Notes: generated by a model from the sequence alone, not told the origin. Numbered from the stretch's first letter, positions 17,889-27,176 are shown. The stretch: 64,000 nucleotides of DNA from Moraxella canis (GCF_002014965.1 NZ_MUXT01000004.1:200428-264427); one strand, 5' to 3'. Made by a program: numbers and translations.

Positions 17889-19352
17889 TTAAATGGCACT
17901 GGTTTTGAGCAGCTTAGCGGCGATACTACCCATTTCATTGACATCAGCACAGATACTCTGTTGGCTCAGCATATCGCCGCTTTTGGCATGTAGGGCGACG
18001 ATCTGAGCGCAGGGCAGGGCGGCATCTTGGGCGAGCAGACCTGCCATCATGCCAGACAGCACATCGCCCATGCCTGCAGTTGCCATGGCGGCACTACCCA
18101 AAGTGCAGATGCTGATATTGCCTGTGGCGTCAATGCTCAAAGAATTTGCCCCTTTGAGCACCCATTGACCGCCATAACGCAGCTGCAAGCGACAGATGGC
18201 ATCCATGCGATCGGCTTCAACTTGTGCAGCACTGATGCCCAAAAGTCGCCCAGCTTCAGCATGGTGCGGCGTACCGATACAGTGATTAGGCAAGCGACGA
18301 GGCTGATCTGCCAGATGCCACAGCGCATCAGCATCGAGTACGGTCGGTATATGATGAGCCATGAGTGCCGCCAGCCATTCTTTGAAGATGCTCTGAGCCC
18401 ATTCATCACGCCCAAGCCCCATGCCAAAGCATACCGCATTCATCCCAGACAGCCAAGCTTGATCAATCTGATCGATGCGCCCAAGCATCAGATTGGGACT
18501 TCTGCTGATGATGGCGGTATGGTGATTGGGGTGCGTCATGACCGTTACCCGACCTGCACCGACTCGGATGGCGGCTTCAGCGCTCATCAAGGCAGCTCCG
18601 CCCATAAGCGCAGAGCCGCCGATGACCGCCACTGACCCAAAGCTACCCTTATGCAGATGACTGCTGCGCTGAGATCTGTCAGGCAGTCTGGGCAGCCGAT
18701 CATTTGTCATGGCAATGGGAATCAGGTGCTCGTCTTTGGGGATCAAAGGGTGATTGATGAGATGCCCGACATGGCTTTTGGCATGACCCATAAATAATCC
18801 AGCTTTATAGTCCATCAGACACAGTGTCATATCTGCCGTGACTGCGGAGGGCAGGGGCATGCCAGTATCAGGATGCAGCCCCGAAGGAATATCGATGGCG
18901 ACTTTGACACCTTTCATGGTATTAAATCGCTCGATGATAGCGCACCAGTCGGCATCAAGCGGACGCGTCAGACCATTGCCAAATAACGCATCGATATGTA
19001 CATCTGCCTCATTAGGTGACTGCAGTAGAGGCACGCCAGCAGCCAGCGCACAGTCATAAGCGCGCAACGCATCGTCGCTGACGGCAGGCAGGGCAGGGTA
19101 GATAGACACTTGATAATGCTCTGATAGATACACCCCAAGCAGATAGCCATCACCGCCATTATTCCCAGCGCCGCACCAGATACAGACAGAGTCACCAGGC
19201 TTGAGATGGGTTTTTAGGGTATTAGCCATCGCCAGTGCTGCTTGCTGCATCAGCCCAAAGCTGCTATTATCAAGCCCAAACCAGCGCTTCTCCCACTCTT
19301 TGACCGCATTGGCTGAATAGACAGGCGTTGGGAAATCATGCATGATGGACAC
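17889..19352 (-). CDS. nnr: Bifunctional NAD(P)H-hydrate epimerase/dehydratase
   Basis: This 487-residue metabolite-repair enzyme has an N-terminal YjeF_N epimerase domain (about 1-205, with GAGNNGGDGYLLG) that interconverts R- and S-NAD(P)HX. The C-terminal ribokinase-like domain (about 225-487, with AGMGDVLSGMMAGLLAQ) dehydrates S-NAD(P)HX using ADP. The order and length match E. coli Nnr (YjeF, 515). A start nine bases further in (MHDFP) is possible. It follows miaE by 12 bases and is likely co-transcribed with it. The usual neighbour tsaE is not here. Confidence 0.93.
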   Translation of the reverse strand: MSIMHDFPTPVYSANAVKEWEKRWFGLDNSSFGLMQQAALAMANTLKTHLKPGDSVCIWCGAGNNGGDGYLLGVYLSEHYQVSIYPALPAVSDDALRAYDCALAAGVPLLQSPNEADVHIDALFGNGLTRPLDADWCAIIERFNTMKGVKVAIDIPSGLHPDTGMPLPSAVTADMTLCLMDYKAGLFMGHAKSHVGHLINHPLIPKDEHLIPIAMTNDRLPRLPDRSQRSSHLHKGSFGSVAVIGGSALMGGAALMSAEAAIRVGAGRVTVMTHPNHHTAIISRSPNLMLGRIDQIDQAWLSGMNAVCFGMGLGRDEWAQSIFKEWLAALMAHHIPTVLDADALWHLADQPRRLPNHCIGTPHHAEAGRLLGISAAQVEADRMDAICRLQLRYGGQWVLKGANSLSIDATGNISICTLGSAAMATAGMGDVLSGMMAGLLAQDAALPCAQIVALHAKSGDMLSQQSICADVNEMGSIAAKLLKTSAI

Positions 19353-19364
19353 CTTTAAACTGAG

Positions 19365-20102
19365 TTAGCTGACTTTAGCAGAGTGGTCTTTGGATTGAGT
19401 GGCGATTGGTGGGACGCCATTTGCCATCAAAGTATCGCTTGGCGTGCCGCTATGAAACCGCAGCTCATCATCAGGCGACTGTATCAGCTCACGCTCAACG
19501 TCCCGAAAAAACGCCACGCGCTCATCAATGCTGTCATCTGTGATAGAACGAGCCAGCATTAAATAATCTTCATAATGACGGCTTTCTGATTTGAGCAGAT
19601 ACTTATAATAGCGTGCCAACTTTTCATCTTCTATGACATCCGCCAACGCCCCAAATCGCTCACAAGAACGCGCCTCAATGAACGCTCCAATGATCAGCAC
19701 ATCCACCATCGCAGCAGGCTCATGGGTGCGCTTGTGCTTCAAAAGCCCCTTGGCGTAGCGACCTGCGGGCAGATAATGCCAATCAATGCCACGCTCTTTC
19801 ATCAATGACAGCACTTGCTCATAGTGTAGCATCTCTTCGCGTACCAGCTGCGCTAAACGCTCTTGGAGTGTGCGATGAAATTCATAACGAAAAATGAGAT
19901 TCATCGCCGTGCCTGCCGCTTTTTTCTCACAGTTGGCATGGTCTTGGAGTAGTAATGGCAGATGCTCGCGCGCCAGGCTTAGCCAGCGCTCCGAAGTGCG
20001 ACAGCCCAAAAACTCATGGATATGGCTAATGTCTGTCTTGGCGCGTGCGTGTGTGGTGATGACCGTCAAGTCATCTTCAGAAGTTATCATAGCGTCACTC
20101 AT
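19365..20102 (-). CDS. miaE: tRNA-(ms2io6A37) hydroxylase MiaE
   Basis: This is a 245-residue non-haem diiron monooxygenase that hydroxylates the isopentenyl side chain of ms2i6A at tRNA position 37, an oxygen-dependent step absent from E. coli but present in Salmonella and Pseudomonas. The iron-ligand helices are visible: EEMLHYEQV (ExxH), FIEARSCERF and KSESRHYEDYL (ExxH). It is the first gene of a pair with the NAD(P)HX repair gene. Confidence 0.93.
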   Translation of the reverse strand: MSDAMITSEDDLTVITTHARAKTDISHIHEFLGCRTSERWLSLAREHLPLLLQDHANCEKKAAGTAMNLIFRYEFHRTLQERLAQLVREEMLHYEQVLSLMKERGIDWHYLPAGRYAKGLLKHKRTHEPAAMVDVLIIGAFIEARSCERFGALADVIEDEKLARYYKYLLKSESRHYEDYLMLARSITDDSIDERVAFFRDVERELIQSPDDELRFHSGTPSDTLMANGVPPIATQSKDHSAKVS

Positions 20103-20163
20103 ATCTTATCCAAACTCTCAAAATCAGCTTATTATATCATAGCTTGATCGCCCAAATGATCGC

Positions 20164-20217
20164 CAAATACCCAAGCCCCACACCCAGATATGGGCAGTGA
20201 TAGGATTTGGGTATTTG
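20164..20217. repeat. Nested inverted repeat (stem-loop)
   Basis: The outer arms CAAATACCCAA and TTGGGTATTTG pair perfectly, with an inner stem CCCA-GATA-TGGG at 20183-20194. There is no T run directly after either strand's stem, so it is not a typical terminator. Confidence 0.6.
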
Positions 20218-20648
20218 ATCCATTAGTTCATAAAATTTAGACTGGCAAGTCAATCCATCTAACCGTCACACTCATGTAACATTATTATGATAGATGCCCA
20301 AAATTCAGCTTACATATGTTTCATTTGTCAAGATTTTGAGATGAATAAGCCTGATTAAGTTGTAACAAATTTTTAAATTTTACACCATGAGTGAACCGAA
20401 TTTTGGATAAAAATAGCATTTTTGGGTCTAATTTTATGCTTATCTAAGCAGTTAAATTAAAAATCACAGAAATTTAATATTTCATAAATATAATAAATAT
20501 CAATAACTTATAAAAATAATTGTAAATGTTACAAAACTTTTCATGATTAAGGTATTGCAAAATATTTCAAAGTTGGTATCCTATAGTCACAGTATGAAGT
20601 TTGGTCGTCCGTATTGCTACAGTATGTAATTTTATGTTACTCTGTGTC

Positions 20649-20757
20649 ATGATGGATTGCCATCATAGTTAGCGATACATCAGCATCCTGCCAGTGTATC
20701 ATATTGACAAGTACTATTGTACTGGGCAACGACGCCCGATTTAAAGTGGAGAAACCC
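20649..20757 (+). promoter_or_regulatory. Structured leader of the porin mRNA
   Basis: Four short perfect hairpins follow one another: ATGATGG/CCATCAT (20649-20666), GATACA/TGTATC (20674-20700), AGTAC/GTACT (20710-20723) and GGGC/GCCC (20724-20737). The ribosome site GTGGAG (20746-20751) follows, six bases before the ATG at 20758. Such structure would be consistent with mRNA stabilisation or small-RNA control, as known for other porin leaders. Confidence 0.5.
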
Positions 20758-21861
20758 ATGAAAAAACTAGTTCTAGCAACAGCAGTCGCTGCTCTGTCGA
20801 TCACTGCTGCACAAGCTGCACCAACTGTATACGGTAAAGTGTTCCTAACGCTTGATTTAAATGATGGTGATACTGATCGCTCGTCAGTTATTACTACTGC
20901 TGAAACTAATCATGTAACTAAACTGACTACCAGAACTACCACCACTCCAAGTGGTCGACTCCCGTCAAATGATCGTAGTCAACTTAACTCAATTGGTTCG
21001 CGTGTTGGTTTCCGTGGTTCAGAAGCTTTGACTGCAAATACTGACCTAGTTTACCAACTAGAATACGGCGTAAAAGTTGATGACAACTCTCAACAGTTCC
21101 GTTCACGTGACACCTACCTAGGTCTTTCTAACAGAGAATATGGTACCCTACTTGCTGGTCGTCTAAAGGCTATCGACGGACGCGTTGACTATGCAAACGT
21201 AACCCAAGGTGGCGTAATTGACGGTGACAACGTACTAGCTTCATTTGATGCCCCACGTGCAAATAACGCACTTGCTTATGTCTCACCAAACTACAATGGC
21301 GCAACATTCTCTGCCATGTATGTGATGGATGAAAACAACTCATCTGATACTTTGAATCGTGATGCATTTGGTGTCGCTGCTCAGTTTGAGCCAGCAGGTC
21401 AGCCATACCGCGCAGGTATCAGCTACATCCAAGCTGGTGACGACCTAAAAGCGATCCGTGTCAGCGGTGACTATCAGCTATCTGCAGCGACCAAAGTTGG
21501 TTTGTTGTATCAAAACACAGACCGTGATGGCGATAAGAAAGAAAATGCTGTCACTATCAGTGCTAAGCACGCTGTAGCTCAAACGCCATGGGCAGTCTAT
21601 GGTCAAGTTGACTTAGTTGACAACTTTGCGGGCGTATCTGATGCTGAGAAACAACGTTTTGTTGTTGGTGGTGAATATCGCTTTAATAGAGCAACTACTG
21701 GTCATATCTATGGTGCTTACCTAAACTCTGATAAGATTGTAACTACTGAAAAATCTTCTGTGTTTAATGCAGGTACTTTAAGCACGAGAGAAGTAACTGC
21801 AGTTCACACTGATGATTATGACGGCTTTGGTATTGGCGCAGGTATCGAATACCGCTTCTAA
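20758..21861 (+). CDS. Outer-membrane porin, Gram-negative trimeric type (M35-like)
   Basis: This is a 367-residue outer-membrane beta-barrel porin. It has a clean signal peptide (MKKLVLATAVAALSITAAQA, cleaved before APTVYGK), the family opening VYGKVFLTLD, the motif GSRVGFRGSEAL and a terminal aromatic residue (IEYRF) needed for BAM-dependent insertion. Upstream in-frame codons are rejected in favour of the ATG at 20758, which has a strong ribosome site. Codon choice is biased towards CTA, GTA and GGT, unlike its neighbours, which fits very high expression. It resembles Moraxella M35-type general porins; pore selectivity cannot be inferred. Confidence 0.9.
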   Translation: MKKLVLATAVAALSITAAQAAPTVYGKVFLTLDLNDGDTDRSSVITTAETNHVTKLTTRTTTTPSGRLPSNDRSQLNSIGSRVGFRGSEALTANTDLVYQLEYGVKVDDNSQQFRSRDTYLGLSNREYGTLLAGRLKAIDGRVDYANVTQGGVIDGDNVLASFDAPRANNALAYVSPNYNGATFSAMYVMDENNSSDTLNRDAFGVAAQFEPAGQPYRAGISYIQAGDDLKAIRVSGDYQLSAATKVGLLYQNTDRDGDKKENAVTISAKHAVAQTPWAVYGQVDLVDNFAGVSDAEKQRFVVGGEYRFNRATTGHIYGAYLNSDKIVTTEKSSVFNAGTLSTREVTAVHTDDYDGFGIGAGIEYRF

Positions 21862-21876
21862 TCCTAGCCTAAAGCT

Positions 21877-21910
21877 AAAAAAAGTCCATCCTATGCGATG
21901 GGCTTTTTTA
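21877..21910 (+). terminator. Porin terminator
   Basis: The stem AAAGTCCATC/GATGGGCTTT (one G-U pair) with a short CTATGC loop ends in a T run, 16 bases after the porin stop. Confidence 0.85.
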
Positions 21911-21964
21911 TTTGATTTGTAACTCACTGGTTAGGATATTGAGCGCATTGAGACGCCAGACATC

Positions 21965-22627
21965 TCAGCGCCTAAAGGTACCATGGTTTAAAAAATACGC
22001 GGTTTGGTTTGCGACAGCTTTATCTGTCAAAAAGCCCGTATGACTGACAGGGAGTAGCAAATAGTCTGTGGCGTTATGTAAGACTGTTTCGGAGACGAAT
22101 ACGGTGCCATCATTTTGGCTGTCAGATGTGCTCAGTCCATGCAAATGACGGCGCAGCGTCAATAATGGCAATCCAAGCCCAAAAGGGCGATTGCCTGCGA
22201 TGACACCAATTTCGACACCGTTTGGCAGATGCGGACAGGTGCCATCAAGCGCACCCAGATAGGATTGATTAACTAAGAGTTTGAGATATCTATTGGCATA
22301 GTGAGCGGTCTGGCTGCCGCTGTGCGGTGTGCCAAGCGTGACACAGCGATGTACATGCCACTGCGGATAATGCGCCAAAAAATGCCGAATCACCAAACCG
22401 CCCAGACTGTGCCCCACCAAATTGATGGGTCGGCTGCTGTTATGGTGGCGGCTTAGATGCGCATTCAGACCTGCGCTGTGCGCCTGTATCGGCTCTAGCA
22501 GGCTGCGATAGCCATAGCGATAAGTCTCTAAGCCTGAATCATCCAGTCGTTTGGCTAGGGGTTTCATGTACCAAGGGCTTAGGTGTAAGCCGTGAATAAG
22601 AATGGTTAAAGGTGTTTGTGTTTCCAT
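21965..22627 (-). CDS. Alpha/beta hydrolase, small lipase-like
   Basis: This is a 220-residue alpha/beta hydrolase. ILIHGLHLSPWYM supplies the oxyanion HG motif near residue 12, GHSLGG is the nucleophile elbow near residue 73, and a late His in SHTGFL near residue 204 is a good candidate for the catalytic histidine. TLGTPHSGSQTA is typical of the PGAP1/lipase-like branch. No signal peptide is seen, so it appears cytoplasmic. The substrate is unknown. It is transcribed separately from infA by virtue of the infA terminator. Confidence 0.75.
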   Translation of the reverse strand: METQTPLTILIHGLHLSPWYMKPLAKRLDDSGLETYRYGYRSLLEPIQAHSAGLNAHLSRHHNSSRPINLVGHSLGGLVIRHFLAHYPQWHVHRCVTLGTPHSGSQTAHYANRYLKLLVNQSYLGALDGTCPHLPNGVEIGVIAGNRPFGLGLPLLTLRRHLHGLSTSDSQNDGTVFVSETVLHNATDYLLLPVSHTGFLTDKAVANQTAYFLNHGTFRR

Positions 22628-22716
22628 GATATTAAGTGGTGATTAAATTGATCACATCTTATCAAATTTATTGACCATTAAAAATGCCTAACACAAAACG
22701 CATACATTCCAAATAA

Positions 22717-22741
22717 CAAAAAACCCAACCGATCGGTTGGG
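22717..22741 (-). terminator. infA terminator
   Basis: The perfect palindrome CCCAACCGATCGGTTGGG (22724-22741) is followed on the minus strand by a T run. It lies 18 bases after the infA stop. Confidence 0.9.
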
Positions 22742-22759
22742 CTTGTAGCATCTGTCAGA

Positions 22760-22981
22760 TCATTTGCCACGATAGGTGATACGACCTTTGGTCAAGTCAT
22801 AAGGTGTCATTTCGACTTTGACTTTATCGCCTGTCAAGATGCGGATATAGTGCTTTCTCATCTTACCTGAAATGTGAGCGATGATCTCGTGCCCATTGTC
22901 TAGGCGGACTTTGAATAAAGTATTTGGCAAAGTGTCAATGACTTCGCCTTCAAATTCGATAATGTCGTCTTTTTTTGCCAT
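22760..22981 (-). CDS. infA: Translation initiation factor IF-1
   Basis: This is a 73-residue single S1/OB-fold protein, essentially full length against E. coli IF-1 (72). It binds the ribosomal A site during initiation. The conserved [20 protein letters not shown] and [15 protein letters not shown] segments are intact. A perfect TATAAT on the minus strand at 23018-23013 gives it its own promoter, separate from truA upstream. Confidence 0.98.
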   Translation of the reverse strand: MAKKDDIIEFEGEVIDTLPNTLFKVRLDNGHEIIAHISGKMRKHYIRILTGDKVKVEMTPYDLTKGRITYRGK

Positions 22982-23012
22982 AATCTTAAGTAATCAATAA
23001 TAAATTTGACCT

Positions 23013-23018
23013 ATTATA
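23013..23018 (-). promoter_or_regulatory. infA -10 element
   Basis: A perfect TATAAT reads on the minus strand 31 bases before the infA ATG. The matching -35 is not clear. Confidence 0.5.
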
Positions 23019-23093
23019 CCCTTTTTTTGCCCAAAAATACAGCGCCAAATGGGGATTTTATATGATTTATCACCAGCGCACCTGATCAGAGCG

Positions 23094-23900
23094 TCAGTCA
23101 GGCAAGTTTAGCCATAATGGCGTCAGTGGCATCTGCGGTAAAAGTGATTCAAAGCGTTCAGGATAATAGGCATTGATAAAATAAAGCCCATCGGCGGATG
23201 CGGTTGGCGGCGCCAAGGTGCGATCTTTGGCATGCATCAGATCCAAAAGAGCGTCCGATGGCATCTCGCCGCGTCCGATGGCAAATAAGGCGCCCATGAT
23301 GTTGCGTACCATGTGATGCAAAAATCCATCGGCTTGGATATCTAGCACCAAGTAGCTGCCATGCCTAAATAAATTGGCATGGGTGACCGTGCGAACTGGC
23401 TGATTTGATTGGCAGGCAGCCGCCCGAAAGCTGCTAAAATCATGTGTGCCCACGATGGATTTACTGGCACAAATCATCGCATCGACATCAAGCGGCGCGT
23501 ATTCATGGGTGACTTGGTGACGCAAGATGGCAGGGCGATAGGGCTGATTGAGTGTAATATAGCGATAGCGCCGAGCGATGGCACTAAAGCGAGCATGAAA
23601 ATCTGATGGCATGGGCTGAATCCACCTTAGGGCGATGTCATCAGGCAGCATGCTATTGACGCCGCGCAGCCAGTTGTGGGCTGAGCGCTCAGCGTGCGTC
23701 ACAAAATGCGCGATCATATTGCCAGCGTGTACGCCGGCATCGGTACGCCCAGCAGCGATCAGCTCTATCGGTTCATTGGCGATGGTGGATAGAGCTTTTT
23801 CGATGACGGCTTGTACGCCGATGACTTCTTCTTGACGCTGCCAACCACGGTAGCGCGTGCCGATGAATTCGATACCGACAGCCAAAGTGTGTGTTTTCAT
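23094..23900 (-). CDS. truA: tRNA pseudouridine(38-40) synthase TruA
   Basis: This is a 268-residue enzyme that converts U38-U40 in tRNA anticodon stems. The catalytic aspartate lies in AAGRTDAGVHA (near residue 55), and FHARFSAIARRYRY and FLHHMVRNIMGAL are conserved. An upstream in-frame extension of 32 residues lacks family similarity; the ATG at 23900 overlaps the stop of the asparaginase gene by ATGA, which suggests translational coupling. E. coli TruA has 270 residues. Confidence 0.96.
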   Translation of the reverse strand: MKTHTLAVGIEFIGTRYRGWQRQEEVIGVQAVIEKALSTIANEPIELIAAGRTDAGVHAGNMIAHFVTHAERSAHNWLRGVNSMLPDDIALRWIQPMPSDFHARFSAIARRYRYITLNQPYRPAILRHQVTHEYAPLDVDAMICASKSIVGTHDFSSFRAAACQSNQPVRTVTHANLFRHGSYLVLDIQADGFLHHMVRNIMGALFAIGRGEMPSDALLDLMHAKDRTLAPPTASADGLYFINAYYPERFESLLPQMPLTPLWLNLPD

Positions 23901-24886
23901 AAATATTTCCAATGCTGAGCGCTGAGCTTTTGGGTGACAGAGAGCCAAAGTATTTGACCATAAATGGCAGGAATGGTCAATGAACCTGACGCCCAAACGC
24001 CATGATCATATTGCCATGCGCCTGCGGCATACTGGGCGCTTGTACCACCATAGGCGCACATGGTGGTACAGATGATGGCAATGCCGCGATCTGTCAATTC
24101 CGCTAAAGTATCGATGATGGCTTGGGACTTGGGCAGATTGCCGGCACCATAGCCAATCAAAATCACCGCGCAAGCATCAGCCGCCGCCAACAGCGCATCA
24201 GCCAGCGCATCAGGATCGTTAGGCAGGACATACACTGACCGAATCTTTACCGACTTGGCGCGCTCAATCAATGCAGGTAATTGATGCAGCCGAGTGGTGG
24301 TATCAATCGATGGCAAGGATCGCTCGTTAAATATCGCCTCTGATCCCACAAAGGCATGATGTGCTTGGCTATGAATTTTTTGGGTGTTTTTGGCATCGAA
24401 GGTGTGATGAAAAAACTGTACAAACACGCCCCGATGCTTTGCTGCCACGGTGAGCGACTCAGATAAATTATCCCAAGCGTCGCTGTCATAATTGATGGAT
24501 AGCTCAGCCTGATGCGGCAATAATAAAGGCTGCATACTGCCAGTAATCACTAGGCTTAAATCAGTCAATTCATCAAACGCACGCGCCAAAAAAGCTGCCA
24601 AAAAACTGAGCGTATCTGTGCCTGTGATCAGCACAAAGTTTCGATAACCATCTTGATAAGCAGTCAAAATCAGCTCATAAAATCCCACAAAATCAGATGG
24701 TGTCATAAAGCTTGAGTCTTTGATGATCTGATTATCCAAAATCTGCACATGATGATCGGCTGCACCAAGTAGGTCGCCAAGCGTCGGCAAAAAAATCTTG
24801 GCAGGCAAAGGAGAAAGCGGTGTGCCGTGGCTGCCGAAGGTGCCGCCAGCATAGATGAGACAAATGGGTGAGGGGGTGGGTGTCAT
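23897..24886 (-). CDS. L-asparaginase family protein (type I-like)
   Basis: This is a 329-residue asparaginase/glutaminase-family enzyme that hydrolyses asparagine to aspartate and ammonia. The first catalytic Thr is in YAGGTFGS (near residue 14), the second Thr-Asp pair is in TGTDTLSFL (near residue 89), and YGAGNLP is the third conserved motif. No signal peptide is present, so it should be the cytoplasmic form. It overlaps truA by four bases at its 3' end. The pairing of an asparaginase with truA appears to be a matter of operon packing rather than pathway. Confidence 0.87.
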   Translation of the reverse strand: MTPTPSPICLIYAGGTFGSHGTPLSPLPAKIFLPTLGDLLGAADHHVQILDNQIIKDSSFMTPSDFVGFYELILTAYQDGYRNFVLITGTDTLSFLAAFLARAFDELTDLSLVITGSMQPLLLPHQAELSINYDSDAWDNLSESLTVAAKHRGVFVQFFHHTFDAKNTQKIHSQAHHAFVGSEAIFNERSLPSIDTTTRLHQLPALIERAKSVKIRSVYVLPNDPDALADALLAAADACAVILIGYGAGNLPKSQAIIDTLAELTDRGIAIICTTMCAYGGTSAQYAAGAWQYDHGVWASGSLTIPAIYGQILWLSVTQKLSAQHWKYL

Positions 24887-24984
24887 AATATTAAGCTGTG
24901 CTAAGGTTGGTGTTAAGTTAAATATACTCTACCAAGATGGGATAAATTTGCTCAATATTATAAATAAAACTACCCAATAAAGCC

Positions 24985-25016
24985 ATAAAAAAGGTGCGCC
25001 AGTCATGACGCACCTT
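24985..25016 (-). terminator. asd terminator
   Basis: The arms AAGGTGCG and CGCACCTT (24991-24998 and 25009-25016) form a stem that is followed by a T run on the minus strand, 20 bases past the asd stop. Confidence 0.87.
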
Positions 25017-25036
25017 GATCAGTTGATCTGATAAAA

Positions 25037-26170
25037 TCAGATACGACCTTGTAAAATAGCCAGCATACGGCGTAGTGGCTCAGCAGCGCCCCACAGTAGC
25101 TGATCACCCACGGTGAAGGCGGTTAGATACTCACCGCCCATATTCATCTTACGCAGGCGACCAACAGCAACATTGAGTGTCCCTGTCACAGCCACAGGAG
25201 TCAGGCGCTCCATGCTGGCAGCTTTGTCATTTTCTACCACGTCTAGCCATGGATTATCACTGCTGCGAAGAGCATCTTCGATGTCTTGTAAAGGAATGTC
25301 TTGATTTAGCTTGATGGTGAGTGCTTGGCTATGACAGCGCATGGCGCCGATGCGCACGCAGATACCATCGATGTTAATGGTCTCATCGGCTGACTTACCT
25401 AGGATTTTGTTGGTTTCGGCTTGACCTTTCCATTCTTCGCGAGATTGACCATTTTCAAGTTGGCTATCGATGTAGGGGATGAGACTGCCTGCCAAGACAG
25501 CGCCAAAATGCTGCTTGGGGAAGTCATCGCTACGCTGTGTATCGGCGATGATTCTATCGATCTCTAGGATGGCTGAAGCAGGATCGGCAAGCTGATCTGC
25601 CACCGAATCGCGTAATACGCCCATTCCGCTGATCAGTTCGCGCATATTATTAGCACCAGCGCCTGAAGCGGCTTGATAGGTCATGGCAGATACCCACTCA
25701 ACCCAGCCGCGACGGAACAGCTCACCGATTGCCATTAGCATTAGGCTGACAGTGCAGTTACCACCGATAAAGTCTTTTTTGCCATCAGCCAGTGCTTGGT
25801 CGATGACATCGCGGTTCATTGGGTCTAGGATGATGATGGCGTCTTCTTCCATACGCAGGCTGCTCGCCGCATCAATCCAATAGCCTGTCCAGCCGCTTTG
25901 TCTTAGGGCGCCGTGGACTTGCTTGGTGTAGTCTCCACCTTGGCAGGTGATGATGGCGTCGCACAAAGACAGCTCTGACAGATCGGTGGCATCTTTGAGC
26001 GTACCGCCGTCCACACCATCAAACTGAGGTGCCGCGCCGCCAGCGTTACTGGTTGAGAAAAAAACTGGGCTGATGTGTTTAAAATCACCTTCTTCAACCA
26101 TACGGCTCATAAGCACTGAGCCAACCATACCGCGCCAACCGACTAAGCCAACGACCATTTTTTCTGCCAT
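25037..26170 (-). CDS. asd: Aspartate-semialdehyde dehydrogenase
   Basis: This is a 377-residue NADPH-dependent enzyme that makes aspartate semialdehyde, the branch point for lysine, diaminopimelate, threonine and methionine. The start [15 protein letters not shown] is the Gram-negative Asd nucleotide site, and the catalytic Cys is in GGNCTVSLM (near residue 136). The segment [16 protein letters not shown] contains the catalytic His. Length fits the E. coli type (367). A small stem TCAATCA/TGATTGA (26199-26220) lies in its leader, but no lysine riboswitch is recognisable. Confidence 0.97.
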   Translation of the reverse strand: MAEKMVVGLVGWRGMVGSVLMSRMVEEGDFKHISPVFFSTSNAGGAAPQFDGVDGGTLKDATDLSELSLCDAIITCQGGDYTKQVHGALRQSGWTGYWIDAASSLRMEEDAIIILDPMNRDVIDQALADGKKDFIGGNCTVSLMLMAIGELFRRGWVEWVSAMTYQAASGAGANNMRELISGMGVLRDSVADQLADPASAILEIDRIIADTQRSDDFPKQHFGAVLAGSLIPYIDSQLENGQSREEWKGQAETNKILGKSADETINIDGICVRIGAMRCHSQALTIKLNQDIPLQDIEDALRSSDNPWLDVVENDKAASMERLTPVAVTGTLNVAVGRLRKMNMGGEYLTAFTVGDQLLWGAAEPLRRMLAILQGRI

Positions 26171-26413
26171 TTTTGATACCTTTTATTGGTGAAAACGCTC
26201 AATCAAACCCATCTGATTGAACTAAAATAGAATTGATAACTATGCCTTTTTATCACCAAAAAATCAAGTCATTTTACGAGCTTTTGGGGACTTATTTTTT
26301 GGGTCTAAGATAACTTATATTTATACTACCATCAAGTCATGTCAGCTGCATGAACACGCCGCCTTAATAAAGCTGTGATCTGATAGTTATAAAAAACACT
26401 AAAGATCCAAAAT

Positions 26414-27031
26414 CTATTTGATGACATTTTTATCTTTAAGCATCAATAAATACGCCATCGCTTGCCCGACTTTGGTGGATTTTAGGGTGGTGAATTGCTC
26501 AAGCATCTTATCATCTAGCACCGCGTCAATCGGTTTGTCCGACTCAAGATAAATGGTGCTGTCCGTATGGATCAGTTCACGATCAAGCAGGCTTTGTAAA
26601 ATGGGCTGCCACAGATCTAGCGCATATGGCGGATCAATAAAGACGATGTCAAACTTATCTTTCATTGTCTTCAAAGCACTGATGGCATCGGCATGGAGGA
26701 TGACCGCCTGATCTGATCGCTTCAAAAGCTCGGCATTTTGCGTGAGCATACGAGCTTGGGCAGAGTGCGGTTCGATAAACGTAACGTGTTTGGCGCCGCG
26801 CGATAAAGCTTCAAAGCCAAGGGCGCCACTACCTGCACAAGCATCCAAAACTTTGGCGTCGGTCAAATAGCCAGTCAGCCAATTAAATACGGTTTCTTTG
26901 AGTCTGTCTGGCGTGGGTCTGAGCCCTTGTGCGTCCACAAACGACAAAAGCCTGCGCCTATGCTGACCGCCGATGATGCGCACTTGATTGGTTGGCTTGG
27001 CTTTGGTGGGTTTTTTGGCGGATGTTTTCAT
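26414..27031 (-). CDS. rsmD: 16S rRNA m2G966 methyltransferase RsmD
   Basis: This is a 205-residue SAM-dependent methyltransferase acting on G966 of 16S rRNA in the small subunit. The opening VRIIGGQHRRRLL, the SAM-binding loop LDACAGSGALGFEALSRGA and the catalytic IDPPY (near residue 131) are typical. A basic Lys-rich N-terminus precedes the core. Length is close to E. coli RsmD (198). ftsY, its usual neighbour, is not here. Confidence 0.93.
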   Translation of the reverse strand: MKTSAKKPTKAKPTNQVRIIGGQHRRRLLSFVDAQGLRPTPDRLKETVFNWLTGYLTDAKVLDACAGSGALGFEALSRGAKHVTFIEPHSAQARMLTQNAELLKRSDQAVILHADAISALKTMKDKFDIVFIDPPYALDLWQPILQSLLDRELIHTDSTIYLESDKPIDAVLDDKMLEQFTTLKSTKVGQAMAYLLMLKDKNVIK

Positions 27032-27176
27032 GACAAGGTACGACTATTTTGGGGTAATTTAATCAATTGAGACAAAAGTCTGACTTTGTCCATCATTTTA
27101 CTGTAAGTTTTGATTTTGCGATAGCACAAATTGGGTGACTTTATCAGTTTAAATCAATCCAAATATTGCCAAAATA

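Larger units (their letters stand above)
20103..20757. other. 655-base intergenic region with porin promoter and leader
   Basis: No credible protein or tRNA gene was found in this AT-rich gap between the divergent miaE and porin genes. It contains a nested hairpin at 20164-20217, a possible weak promoter near 20555-20584 (TTGCAA, 18 bases, TCCTAT) and a chain of hairpins from 20649 to 20737 just before the porin ribosome site. The length suggests heavy regulation of the porin or an unrecognised small RNA. Confidence 0.5.

Noticed and set aside
18027..18635. 202-codon plus-strand ORF inside the NAD(P)HX repair gene
   Set aside because: It is antisense to a well-conserved gene, has a Cys/His-rich composition typical of a shadow frame, and no ribosome site.
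23901..23996. 32-residue N-terminal extension of truA
   Set aside because: It overlaps the asparaginase coding end and lacks similarity to TruA; the ATG at 23900 with an ATGA overlap is the family start.
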